Of a DNA stretch of 64,000 nt, positions 8,869 through 19,051 are shown in pieces; within the stretch, counting starts at the first letter, position 1, and each line of letters starts with the position of its first letter. The translations under genes and the position numbers were made by a program. Under the pieces are notes generated by a model. That model made no database searches, had not been told where the DNA came from, and was given only the letters and a program-made list of their open reading frames with translations. The DNA comes from Gammaproteobacteria bacterium (GTDB lineage: Bacteria > Pseudomonadota > Gammaproteobacteria > Xanthomonadales > Marinicellaceae): contig JAJRQG010000063.1 in NCBI GenBank assembly GCA_024280395.1, forward strand, positions 20,858 through 84,857, read 5' to 3'.

Positions 8869-11800
8869 TTAATTACCTGAGTAAGAATAAGTTGTAAAGA
8901 ACAAGTGAATATCACTGACACCATTGCCATCTCTTTCACCATTGCCACCGGGTATTAATTGGCCTTCTATGAATGTATCTAATCCTTCTTTAGGATCATT
9001 TAAGAAACTGGCTCCGGGAATTATCATCATCCATTTCCTGTTCCATACCGATCGTCCAATTAATCGAGAGCTAGATATAATCTCACTGGCATCAAACGGT
9101 TCGGAATAATGAAAAGCCAAATATTGAGAATGTTTTCTTATGTCTGTTGAATTCCCTATTTGAGCATCTACTATTGGCAACCAATCAAATCGATCTAAAT
9201 CTGTAGCCCCCAATTGAAGTGGAATAGGTAATTTTTGATCAATAACTTGCCACTGACGAACACTGAAATTGTTGGCTCCAGGAGAACGCATCATGTCAGC
9301 CCCTATGGGGAACAAATACATTCTTGGTGTGTTGGATAATGGCAAGTCAGCATAATTTTCAAACCAAGTACCTACACCCTTTATTCGAGTAGAAAATTGA
9401 CTTGAATCATATGCACTGTCACCTGGTCCAAGCTTGTTACCAAAGAAGTTTTGACCAAATAAAACAGATGTATCAAATGTTAGCACAATCGCGGGTTGTG
9501 GTCCTGCGGACTCAGGTGCAAATGGTCTAGCATACCGTTTGAACTCAGGTATATCCCAAATATTTTCGACTGTTTTCGATATTAATTGTTCTCTCCATGT
9601 GGCACTTGAATCTACATCATCTGCAATTCTAAACAACTCATACCTCAACGAAAATCTATTGGTTTCTACATCTGGATTATTAAAGCCCATTTGTGATCTT
9701 AACACATCAAAACTTTGTTTCATGCGAGCCATAGGATCGGCTAGTCCATTTGAACCTGCAACTGGTGAACCATCCAATATTTGACCTATGGATCGTTCTT
9801 TAACAATATCTGTCAAGAAATTTTGCCCTGATTGCGCATCAGTTCCCAATAAGTTGGTTTCATAGTCATAAGCTGCTGCCGCTAAATAAACATATCGAGC
9901 TGCTTGATCAAATGCTGCACGGTATTTTTGCAAAGCATCATTTCTGAATATTCTAAATGCCATGTCTTCATAGCGATACTCTTGAATAGCCGCTGAACCC
10001 TGTCGTCTAAATGTCTCATATTGTTCCATTATTTCCGCACCATTGGCTAGTATAGTGTTGTATTTACCGATTAACTGTTGTGCGGATTCTGCTCTTAGAT
10101 AAATTTCTGCACGCAAAGCGGGTTCCTCCTGCATAAGCAAGTCAATTTCACCTTTAACATTAAACAAATCCAAAGCAGTGTTATTTAACTCAACATCAAG
10201 CTCTGCAGCAGATCCGACTCTTTCTGCCGCAAAATCGGTAATACTGGCAACTGCCTCTAAACCATCGGCAACCGTATCAACAATAAAGGCTGATATTTCA
10301 CCACCTGCTTGAATTGCACACCTTGGGCCACTGGCCACATCCCCTCCAACAGCAAATCCACCAATCAAATTTTTGGGAATACATTCTGAAGTTGTTTCAA
10401 AACTCGCATCGATTCCTAAGGCCACACGATGACCAATTGCTGCAGCTGTATTCAAAGCCAAGGATGTTGTCGTTAATGCAACAATTTCATCATTTGCCTT
10501 ATTGGTAATATCAATATTACTTTCAGAAATTTCAAAGGTAGCTCTTAGAGTATCAATCGCGGTATTGATTCTTTGCTTTAGTAGGTCGTAGTCCAATATG
10601 GCTTGCCTTATTTCAATTCTTGCCAATACCATTTCATACATCACGTCCTGAATTTGACCTTCTGCTCTTCTGCTTCCTGTCCATTCTTTGGGTTTGTTAA
10701 AGGCAAAACCTATATCTGCTGATTCGATTGTTTGGTATTCAACATCCAGTGTTTCACTGGTCAAAGTTCCCAATGAACAACCACTGCCTAAAGGCTCACC
10801 AACACAAGAAGCTCTTTCATTTGATGTACCTGCAGGACCAGGTGATATGTCAAAGAAATTAATGCCGTTTTCTACTGGAGTATAGGTACCAGTAAAGGAT
10901 TTAATTACTGCCACCGTGTTGTTGTCAGCATCATAACCATTGGTACAATTACCATCACTGTCCGTAGATTTACAACTGAAATCAAAATCAGTTCCTGCAA
11001 GCGCAGGAGTATCAATGTACATGTAATGGTACATATCATAGCCGGCAAAATTATCTGGGTAAGTACCTCCTACACCAATATCATCATCATAAGGTGCACC
11101 AAATATTTCTATCAATTGATTCTCAAAATCATTTTCAGTACTCTTAGAATCTATGGTTATATCTTCTAATGAATCTTGATTCCTGCGCATCAAATTGTTA
11201 ATTTGATTGGCAAAGTCCCAAACACCTACTAAGTTATCCATGGCGATTTCTGCCCGTTCATAGATTTGCTCAAAATGAGTCAGGCCATTGCTGTTACTGT
11301 CTTCTACAACCAAAACAGGATCAATATCAAATGGTACAACTCCACTGGCTAGCCCCAAAGGATTTAACCCTCTATCTGCTTCGTCAATTTGGCTTTGGAT
11401 ATTATCGTAGTGACTAACAATTTGATCTAATTCAGGGATATTGTTCCTTTCAATTTTTTCAATACCAGAATGATCTGGATCTAAGTCCTCGGAAGGAATA
11501 ATGGCATTGGCTGTCGCCCAATCAAAATAAGCTCCCATACCCGCACGGTGACCCCATTCTGATACACCCCAAGCCCTATCCTCTACTGGATCAGTATAAC
11601 CTTGGTACTGCCCTGCCGGATCTTCGACATAAAAACTTCGGTAAGTCAAATCTACAATTTCGGCTCCTACTCTTGCCTTAGCAGCTGCTGTTTCCGCAAA
11701 TTGTCTTTCATCTAGAAAATCTACTTTAAAATCTCCACCCGCAATGGTAATTGCCTCAGTCCTTACATTCCAACTATAAAATGGATGGCGAAGTAACTGA

Positions 11801-14800
11801 TAATAAATATCAAGGGCTGTTAAATAATGCCCCCATGCGTCTCCATGCCCTTGTGGATACAATATACGTGCATCAAATTCATTGATATTTCCTGAATCAT
11901 CTATATCTGATATGTTATAAGACAATGCGTATGCAACTTCACCATCACCCGTTGAAAAATTCCAAACCAGTCGATTGTATATAGGATTAACTATCGGCCC
12001 ATTAGAGCCATCCCTACCTCTTAGTAATACCAATTCCTCTTCTAGCAATGAACCCAATTGATTTTGAAAATTAAATATGGAAGAAGCTACAGAAAAAGAA
12101 CCATCATCTGTTGAAATTCCTATCATTGGATCTTGTGCATCAGCATAAGCTTCGTTGCCCAACAAAGTATAAAAGTCCACTAATCTAGAAGCTACCTGTA
12201 ATATAGCTGTATTAGCAGGATCGTAATTAACCGGAGGTGTTGAATCTATACTTAATGCCATTGCCCGTTTCATCACGGTTGTATAAGCTTCAATCAAACC
12301 AATACTGTTTAGGTTTTCAGGGTCGTTATTCATGGCTATATCGCCTTCGTAACGTTCTCCCAATTGTACCAACATACTGGCAAAATTATTGGTGGCTGCT
12401 TTTGCAAAATCCTTAACTCTGTTATCAAAAGGATTAAGTCTATTTAATACACGTTTAACCCAACCTTGCGCCAACTTGCCTTGTTCAGTTAAAGCAGTTG
12501 CTCCTGGCTGACCTGCCCATAAGCTCCAATCAGTTTGGTTGTTACAACCTGGCAACCCTTTGTATCTGGCTATATACCAATTGTCAGATAAAGTTTGAAT
12601 ATTGGCTCCAGCAATTGTAATTTCATTGGCTCCTACAGGATTAGCCACTGGATATTTAACCCAACCATTGAGCTGTCCATTTTCAGGAACTGGCAATGGC
12701 ATAGGTGGAGACCCATCTTGATCTGGGTGGAAGAACCACTCGAATTCTAATACGTCTGGGTTACCTCCAAAGTCACCGCTGTGTCTGAGCACTATTTGCT
12801 CATCAAAAATATTTTCTGGTTCCAGTACTTGTAGCTGCCCTTGATAGGTGGCATAGATATCAAAAGGAGGTATAGCCGGTGGAGGGGGTGATTGCAAACA
12901 ACCGACTCTAATAATATTTAAACTAATAGGCAAAGGCGTAAGAGATGCATCGTTGTTAAAAGCCAAAGTCATAAATCCGCTGCTTTGTGCACTGCCTGCA
13001 GTTAATGCAGATTGTCCACCCACTGCTTGAAAAGGTTCCAACACAAAATCATTGTTCTTATCTTGAAACCCAATTAAGACATCGTCTTCAGAAACAGGCT
13101 GAGAAATTAGACACTCACGTCTGCCATCGACAATTTGTGAACTGGTACATATGCGCTGGATACCACTGGGGTTTCTGCTCAATCTAAACAGTGCTTCTAC
13201 GGCTTGATCCCAATTACAACTGCCAGTTACTTGGCATAAACCAGTAAACCCTGACTCTTCAGAGCCATTGCCTCCATCTAATTTCTTTAATGCAACTCGA
13301 TCATTCTTGGATAAAACGTTAGGTACCAATAATGGTTCACCTAAACCTGTAGCATCGTATAGGCCTTCTAAAATTAATTTTTTATTTAAAGGATCAAAAG
13401 ACATGCGTTTTAGAATCGCAGCAGGCAATTTAATTGTTCCATCTGCTGAGCCCAATATAGTGCGTTTACCTGTGGTTTCTAATTCAGTAGCAATACTTGA
13501 TGGAATAGCAGCTAATTTTACAAACCTTTGGCTAATTGGATCCATCATCTGGGCCAGGGTATCCGTTGGCAAAGGATCTGGTAATGAGTTATACAAATCA
13601 TCATAAACCACCTCAATTGCAGCTTGATTGACAATATCAGGTAAGCCAGCTTTAGACTCTAGCAATGTTTCGCCTATTGTTAGTTGTGGTACATTTGTTG
13701 GCCAAGTAATATCATATCTTATCTTAATTGGATCAGTAGGGTTTGGCGTACCACCTTCGTTGACAGATAATCGAGCTAACCAAGGCACACAAGTGCTATC
13801 GAAATCAGGCTGACCATTGTTATCTATATCATCTTGGATATCATTGTTGTCTAAATCATAGAAAAATCCAGGTTGCAATGGATAGTAATACATCAATTCT
13901 CCACTGCCAGCGGATTTTGCCCAAATTTGGGCTTTGTAATCTTGAAAAAATGGTGGTGGCGGTTGCTCACCGAGTGCTTGGCCCACGGCTTTTGATTCAA
14001 CACAACCAGGTAATGATCTTACAGGATAAGGAGGAGATACTGTCGTTGCAGCAATCCCAGTGAACTGGAAATTATTGTAACCAGCACCAGTTGCCAATAC
14101 TTCAAAAATCCTCATCTTCCATTCAAAGACATTTTCATCGTAATATTTGACCAACACATAAGGGTCCGATGATGCACTGGCATCACCATCAAGCTTGTCA
14201 CCAAAATCTGACCTTAAAGCAAAGATTGCTTCTATGCCTGTTCCTGTATTGGATGGGGCAAATATTGCATGTTCATCATTGGGATTAAAACCAGGTAAAT
14301 TTGGATTACTTTGAATATAAAGCGACAAAGAAGGATAGGCCAAGGGATCTAATGGATCCTGACCCAATACTTCACCACCCAATTGGCTAGCAATAATTAT
14401 CTTATCGGGGTCAAACGGCCAAACTGGTGCATATCTTACCGCTTTTTCTGGCCAAAACACACCTCTAAAATCATTGTGATACCAAGCTATGCTTAATTCT
14501 CTATCTGAATCTTGCGGTCTTGAAGTCTCAGTCCGATTAACTGGTATAATTTGACCTGTTCTGGCTTCACGGTTATACGCCGCATTGGATCCTGTACCAT
14601 CATAATAGGCCAGTTCATTGAGTACATAACCTGTCCTACCTATCTCATTGTGATAAGAATCATCAATTTTAGTACCAATTATCCAGGATTCATTGTCTTC
14701 AAACTTAGGAACCGATTCAAACGGAATTGAGCGAACAATTTGTACTTCAATTGGAAACAGTTGAATACTTGGTGATGGTCCATTGATATAGATAATGGTT

Positions 14801-17229
14801 GAAAAACCCGAGAGTTCATTATTAAATACACGGTTTTCTATCGCAGCATTACCCCCTGCAAAGGATAAATCTAATACCAAATATTCCCCAGAAGCAGGTT
14901 CTATTTCCACAGGTGCCCCTATTGTATGTACCTGATAACATTCTGAGATGACTTGACTGCTACATTCAGTCGATGGCCAATTGGCTTGACCGGTACTAAC
15001 TATTCTATCCGTATCTTCAGCAACTCCAGTTGCACGCCAATGAACTTCTAATTCCCCAAATGGTTGCAATGGTATCAATCTCCCATTTTCTCCAGCATTA
15101 AGAGGCTGAGCCCAATAGAGTAACTTTTGTGCTATAGCTTCTATTTTTATTCCGTCTTGATAGAAATCTGGTAACAATGTTGCATTCAATAAATAGGCAC
15201 CATTGGGTGGAATTAAATCAACTCCAACTGGCCATGATTCTACTTGAAATGGACGGCCGTCTGTACCCCATGTTTCTACATAAATATCCGTGCCGCCTGC
15301 TCCATCAAATCGATCAGTTTCACCAAACAATATACTCGACTCTAAATTACCTGTAATATACAAACTGGTTAAACCATTGGTCGATATGTCTATACCCGTT
15401 TCATTTTCTAATTCACCGATAATAGCAGGATAAGAGTCACTTTCATCATAGGTATCACCACCGGTTAACCAACAAGCCACTTGATCCTTATTAAAGGACA
15501 CCATAAACACATCATTTGAACCATTGTTATTGTGACTATTTATTGTTTCATTGACCCCAGCTACTCCAGGAGGAGGAGGACATTGGTTTTCAATATTGAC
15601 ATAAGTTAATGAGCCGTTGAATGACCCAATTTGGTAAATATTACCACTGTTATCAACAGTAACACCTTGTCCTACAGAATTACTTGCTGTTTGTGGGTGT
15701 CTCATCCAAGAACCCGCTGAACAAAAATCCAATGACACATTTTTATTTATACTTGCTAGAAATGCACCCCTAGGAATAGATAGTCCACAAAAACTGGCAC
15801 CATCTGTTAGATTTTCACCAGAAACAATGAGTCTATTATTATTATTGTCAAAAACAACATCATTGATTTCTAAACTTTGAGGAATAGCTCTGGCAGTACC
15901 AAGTGTTGGGCTTGTTCCTAAAGTGTTGCTGATCTCAAATACGAATTTCTCAGGTTGTACTACAGCTTTAATTTCTAAATTATCAATATGCCAATAATCA
16001 TAACAAGGACCGTAGCCAACTCCCTTAATAAAGACCATTTTAAATCCATTATAGGTCACTCCAGGACCAGATCTCACAAAGTTTGCAGTACCAATGGTTC
16101 TTGCACCACCACCATAATATCTTTGGAAATACTGTAAATTACCATTGTTATCAATGTAATGAACCGATATATCATCGCCGCTATCTGGTCTTTCACTTCC
16201 TGGAAAACCACCTTCGATAATATCATAACTAATCTGCAAACTCTTCATTCCCGCAGCATTTATAGGAGGTGTATAAGTAGCATAACCACCATCAGCAAAA
16301 AATAGGTCTTTGCCATTGGGTGCGTTATAGGTTATTGCATGATCCCATGCACCACTGACACAACTACCTGGATTACCTGACCAACCTGCTGGAAGCGTGT
16401 TATTGGGTGTGGAATCAAAATTTTCACTAAATAATATTGCTTCACCACCGGCTTCTCCAAATAAATAAACTCGACCATTGTCATCAACTTCCATGGATGT
16501 AGTCATATCAAACCCTGTTGAATTAGCACCACGGTCACGTGCCCAAACCCAACCACCATCGTGTTCCATACGAACAACAAAAAGTTCTGAAGTCTTGTTT
16601 GATGTAGAACCATGAGTCAGAGTGCCTGCCCCACCAAAATTTGCGGATTTGCGGTAAAATCCCGAAACAAATATTGAGCCTTCAATTTGGGGAATTGTAC
16701 TGGGGTCGCCTTCTATAGACTTAATTACCTTTACCTCACTTTCATTTCCTGTAGTACCAAATTTTCTTGCCCATTTCCATGTGCCAGATGAATTTAACTT
16801 TGCCACGAAGCCATTTTTAACAGAAGTTGAGGCTGTCAATTGAATTCCACCAATTTCTATAGTCCCGTAATAAGACCCACCAATATAAACATTGTCTGAC
16901 TCGTCGACTTCTATAGTTGTGGGTATTTCATCTGATGTACCACCGGCTTTAACCGCCCATTGAATAACTCCACTCGAATTCATCTTCAATACATAAATAT
17001 CATTCAATCCAGTGCTGTTAAGTTCAATACCACCAAAATAAGCAGTGCCTTGAAATTGTCCAACTGTATAGGTACTTCCTGAAGAAGAAGTCACAATGGC
17101 TATTGCATTTTCATTATTTGCGCCACCACCACCTGTTGGCCATGAAGCTGCCAACAAATCTGTAGTAGTAATGAACAGAAATGTTAATAACAAGGAGTAA
17201 GACATAGATTTTTTTATAGTATTTTTCAT
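8869..17229 (-). CDS. giant secreted protein, SBBP-like propeller plus long helical region
   Basis: This 2786-residue protein begins with a signal peptide (about 1-28). Residues about 34-660 hold SBBP-like beta-propeller repeats, for example YVLKMNSSGVIQWA and DESDNVYIGGSYYG. The propeller is interrupted at about 268-420 by a jelly-roll-like domain starting ENFDSTPNNTLPAGW. Residues about 664-1700 are a region of unknown fold containing a GFNPNDEHAIF landmark (about 987) and a calcium-type Asp/Asn-rich segment (about 1128-1140). A second Asp-rich loop lies near 1780. The part after about 2170 is mostly alpha-helical, with Ala/Glu-rich helices around 2245-2460 and a beta-rich end from about 2587. 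A strong AAGGAG site precedes the ATG. It starts 10 bases after the 603-residue gene. Function is unknown, and unlike three nearby exported proteins it lacks a DGFE tail. Confidence 0.75.
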   Translation of the reverse strand: MKNTIKKSMSYSLLLTFLFITTTDLLAASWPTGGGGANNENAIAIVTSSSGSTYTVGQFQGTAYFGGIELNSTGLNDIYVLKMNSSGVIQWAVKAGGTSDEIPTTIEVDESDNVYIGGSYYGTIEIGGIQLTASTSVKNGFVAKLNSSGTWKWARKFGTTGNESEVKVIKSIEGDPSTIPQIEGSIFVSGFYRKSANFGGAGTLTHGSTSNKTSELFVVRMEHDGGWVWARDRGANSTGFDMTTSMEVDDNGRVYLFGEAGGEAILFSENFDSTPNNTLPAGWSGNPGSCVSGAWDHAITYNAPNGKDLFFADGGYATYTPPINAAGMKSLQISYDIIEGGFPGSERPDSGDDISVHYIDNNGNLQYFQRYYGGGARTIGTANFVRSGPGVTYNGFKMVFIKGVGYGPCYDYWHIDNLEIKAVVQPEKFVFEISNTLGTSPTLGTARAIPQSLEINDVVFDNNNNRLIVSGENLTDGASFCGLSIPRGAFLASINKNVSLDFCSAGSWMRHPQTASNSVGQGVTVDNSGNIYQIGSFNGSLTYVNIENQCPPPPGVAGVNETINSHNNNGSNDVFMVSFNKDQVACWLTGGDTYDESDSYPAIIGELENETGIDISTNGLTSLYITGNLESSILFGETDRFDGAGGTDIYVETWGTDGRPFQVESWPVGVDLIPPNGAYLLNATLLPDFYQDGIKIEAIAQKLLYWAQPLNAGENGRLIPLQPFGELEVHWRATGVAEDTDRIVSTGQANWPSTECSSQVISECYQVHTIGAPVEIEPASGEYLVLDLSFAGGNAAIENRVFNNELSGFSTIIYINGPSPSIQLFPIEVQIVRSIPFESVPKFEDNESWIIGTKIDDSYHNEIGRTGYVLNELAYYDGTGSNAAYNREARTGQIIPVNRTETSRPQDSDRELSIAWYHNDFRGVFWPEKAVRYAPVWPFDPDKIIIASQLGGEVLGQDPLDPLAYPSLSLYIQSNPNLPGFNPNDEHAIFAPSNTGTGIEAIFALRSDFGDKLDGDASASSDPYVLVKYYDENVFEWKMRIFEVLATGAGYNNFQFTGIAATTVSPPYPVRSLPGCVESKAVGQALGEQPPPPFFQDYKAQIWAKSAGSGELMYYYPLQPGFFYDLDNNDIQDDIDNNGQPDFDSTCVPWLARLSVNEGGTPNPTDPIKIRYDITWPTNVPQLTIGETLLESKAGLPDIVNQAAIEVVYDDLYNSLPDPLPTDTLAQMMDPISQRFVKLAAIPSSIATELETTGKRTILGSADGTIKLPAAILKRMSFDPLNKKLILEGLYDATGLGEPLLVPNVLSKNDRVALKKLDGGNGSEESGFTGLCQVTGSCNWDQAVEALFRLSRNPSGIQRICTSSQIVDGRRECLISQPVSEDDVLIGFQDKNNDFVLEPFQAVGGQSALTAGSAQSSGFMTLAFNNDASLTPLPISLNIIRVGCLQSPPPPAIPPFDIYATYQGQLQVLEPENIFDEQIVLRHSGDFGGNPDVLEFEWFFHPDQDGSPPMPLPVPENGQLNGWVKYPVANPVGANEITIAGANIQTLSDNWYIARYKGLPGCNNQTDWSLWAGQPGATALTEQGKLAQGWVKRVLNRLNPFDNRVKDFAKAATNNFASMLVQLGERYEGDIAMNNDPENLNSIGLIEAYTTVMKRAMALSIDSTPPVNYDPANTAILQVASRLVDFYTLLGNEAYADAQDPMIGISTDDGSFSVASSIFNFQNQLGSLLEEELVLLRGRDGSNGPIVNPIYNRLVWNFSTGDGEVAYALSYNISDIDDSGNINEFDARILYPQGHGDAWGHYLTALDIYYQLLRHPFYSWNVRTEAITIAGGDFKVDFLDERQFAETAAAKARVGAEIVDLTYRSFYVEDPAGQYQGYTDPVEDRAWGVSEWGHRAGMGAYFDWATANAIIPSEDLDPDHSGIEKIERNNIPELDQIVSHYDNIQSQIDEADRGLNPLGLASGVVPFDIDPVLVVEDSNSNGLTHFEQIYERAEIAMDNLVGVWDFANQINNLMRRNQDSLEDITIDSKSTENDFENQLIEIFGAPYDDDIGVGGTYPDNFAGYDMYHYMYIDTPALAGTDFDFSCKSTDSDGNCTNGYDADNNTVAVIKSFTGTYTPVENGINFFDISPGPAGTSNERASCVGEPLGSGCSLGTLTSETLDVEYQTIESADIGFAFNKPKEWTGSRRAEGQIQDVMYEMVLARIEIRQAILDYDLLKQRINTAIDTLRATFEISESNIDITNKANDEIVALTTTSLALNTAAAIGHRVALGIDASFETTSECIPKNLIGGFAVGGDVASGPRCAIQAGGEISAFIVDTVADGLEAVASITDFAAERVGSAAELDVELNNTALDLFNVKGEIDLLMQEEPALRAEIYLRAESAQQLIGKYNTILANGAEIMEQYETFRRQGSAAIQEYRYEDMAFRIFRNDALQKYRAAFDQAARYVYLAAAAYDYETNLLGTDAQSGQNFLTDIVKERSIGQILDGSPVAGSNGLADPMARMKQSFDVLRSQMGFNNPDVETNRFSLRYELFRIADDVDSSATWREQLISKTVENIWDIPEFKRYARPFAPESAGPQPAIVLTFDTSVLFGQNFFGNKLGPGDSAYDSSQFSTRIKGVGTWFENYADLPLSNTPRMYLFPIGADMMRSPGANNFSVRQWQVIDQKLPIPLQLGATDLDRFDWLPIVDAQIGNSTDIRKHSQYLAFHYSEPFDASEIISSSRLIGRSVWNRKWMMIIPGASFLNDPKEGLDTFIEGQLIPGGNGERDGNGVSDIHLFFTTYSYSGN

Positions 17230-17239
17230 AATTTTCTCC

Positions 17240-19051
17240 TTATTGGTTTAACACAGTGGTTGCAGCAACACGGCGCAAACTAAAATCACCTTGCACAAAT
17301 ATGGTATTCTTGTGTAAGCCTGTGATGCTTTCACGGAATACACCTCCCATGTCTTGTACGCCCCATCCTGGAGAGTCAGCAACTGATGGATAGTAAGGAT
17401 TATGCACAGAAAAAGAAAACTCCATTTCACGAGTTACTTGCAATGCTTCTTGAACGGTAGGCAATCCTTGTTCATCTAAATTATTATGATCAGGATGATA
17501 TTTATGATAAAAAGGGTTGGTTGGCATGGATGAACCCACCAATAAACTGACATTTAACGTTTCTCCAATCGCAAGTCCACCAGTCATTTCCACCTCTAAA
17601 CCTTCAAAATCATAACCAATCGTACTGTATCTAATTCCAGCTGATTGGCCGTTTCTATTGGTAACTCCAGAATAATTTGGAATCAAGCTATCATCGGTTA
17701 ACAAGACATAATGACCTGGTATATCCACTTCTAAGAAATTGGGGTTTTTAATGCTGGGTTTAAAAGTACCATCTTGCCACATTTGTACTACGCTTTTTAT
17801 TAATTTAGCATTACCAATTGAATCTATATGTATGATTATTCTTAAAATAAATGGATTACCTACAGGCAAAGGTTCTGTTCCGGCTCTTTGTGCCTCACTT
17901 ACCTTATTTACACGAGCTGTACCAATCCATAATCCTGCATTTGTAGAGGGGATAGCTTTTGCCTGTACTCCTCCTAACTTTTTAGTTGGTAATACCAGTG
18001 GTTGTATAGTGTTGCCACCAGAGTTCATTAAATATCTGATGCCTTGCTCATTTTTAATACTAAATATTTGTTCCATTCTGTCTTCCAAAAACCCAGCTCT
18101 ATCAACAGCCATAGTAACAAATACATCTTCACCTGGAAGTAATTCAAATACTTTGTTATTCGGCAATAATGGCCATGCAATCTCTCCTGTTTCTGGATCT
18201 ACATTTTTAAATTTCATTGGCATGGTATTGCCAGCAACCCTAGAGATAGTAATAAAATTGGTAACATCGCTTAAATTGCTGATAGAGAAATCAAGTTCGG
18301 TAAACATACTTCTAAAATCTAAACTTGTTCCTTGCTGAAGAGTAATATTCATCAAACCTTGAAATGTTGAGGGACCCTGAGTAAATACCCAGTAGGCTTC
18401 TCCTGACTTTGTCACACTTGTAAAAGGATCTGTCACTAACTCCCATATACCTGCAGCACTTAATTTATATATAGGCTGTCCAGCATGAGCATTAGACCCT
18501 TCAAAATACTCACCAAATGTGGGCTCGTTACCTGGATCTACTGGCAGACCTGTAAAAGTAAATGAGTTACTTCTCCAAATGTTCTTTTTTAAACTTGGGG
18601 TGCCTGTAATAGTTAAAGTGTGATTCACAGTATCGTCTAATTTTATCAAATAAGCAGTATTTGCAGAAAGCGTATAAAGATTGGATAAAAATGCTTCTGG
18701 TTTGGGCTCTGGAAAATAGCCAAACCATCCATCTAAGCTCAATAATCCCTCTGCAGGATCTGTAATGAAGTCTTTGCCCAAATCTTTTGGTATCCACCGC
18801 CAAACACTCGATACAGGAATTCCTGAAAATATTGTTTCGATATTATCATTTACAGGCAACAATTCTATATTCACTGCATTCCAACCAGGTCTTAATTCAA
18901 TAGTTTGCTGCATGGTTGCAGTGGCAGAATACAAATTATATGACATGAGTAATAGCGTTAAGACAACAACATTTACGATTGTGTTTTTAGTCTGACGGTA
19001 CATATTTAGCACTCCACTTGATTTTTTATTTGTGTTGTTAAATGATTTCAT
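17240..19051 (-). CDS. secreted protein of unknown function in the giant-protein operon
   Basis: This 603-residue exported protein has a long N region followed by a hydrophobic signal core (about residues 25-41) and a cleavage-like YSATA. The mature part starts with a beta-rich domain containing LRPGWNAVNIELLP and ends with a predicted beta-sandwich. I recognise no named family. The first ATG (19051) has a strong GGAGG site and overlaps the stop of the isomerase gene by one base (TAATG), so I prefer it. The alternative ATG at 19003 has a GGAG and would give a more compact signal peptide. It lies between the isomerase gene and the 2786-residue gene, which suggests that the three act together at the cell surface, but this is inference. 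Confidence 0.7.
   Translation of the reverse strand: MKSFNNTNKKSSGVLNMYRQTKNTIVNVVVLTLLLMSYNLYSATATMQQTIELRPGWNAVNIELLPVNDNIETIFSGIPVSSVWRWIPKDLGKDFITDPAEGLLSLDGWFGYFPEPKPEAFLSNLYTLSANTAYLIKLDDTVNHTLTITGTPSLKKNIWRSNSFTFTGLPVDPGNEPTFGEYFEGSNAHAGQPIYKLSAAGIWELVTDPFTSVTKSGEAYWVFTQGPSTFQGLMNITLQQGTSLDFRSMFTELDFSISNLSDVTNFITISRVAGNTMPMKFKNVDPETGEIAWPLLPNNKVFELLPGEDVFVTMAVDRAGFLEDRMEQIFSIKNEQGIRYLMNSGGNTIQPLVLPTKKLGGVQAKAIPSTNAGLWIGTARVNKVSEAQRAGTEPLPVGNPFILRIIIHIDSIGNAKLIKSVVQMWQDGTFKPSIKNPNFLEVDIPGHYVLLTDDSLIPNYSGVTNRNGQSAGIRYSTIGYDFEGLEVEMTGGLAIGETLNVSLLVGSSMPTNPFYHKYHPDHNNLDEQGLPTVQEALQVTREMEFSFSVHNPYYPSVADSPGWGVQDMGGVFRESITGLHKNTIFVQGDFSLRRVAATTVLNQ

Noticed and set aside
8869..17229. The 2786-residue protein as a full Tc toxin A subunit
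   Set aside because: The N-terminal 2,000 residues are propeller-like and unknown domains, and no TcB/TcC genes are nearby. Only the C-terminal layout resembles TcA, so it is kept as a weak hypothesis.
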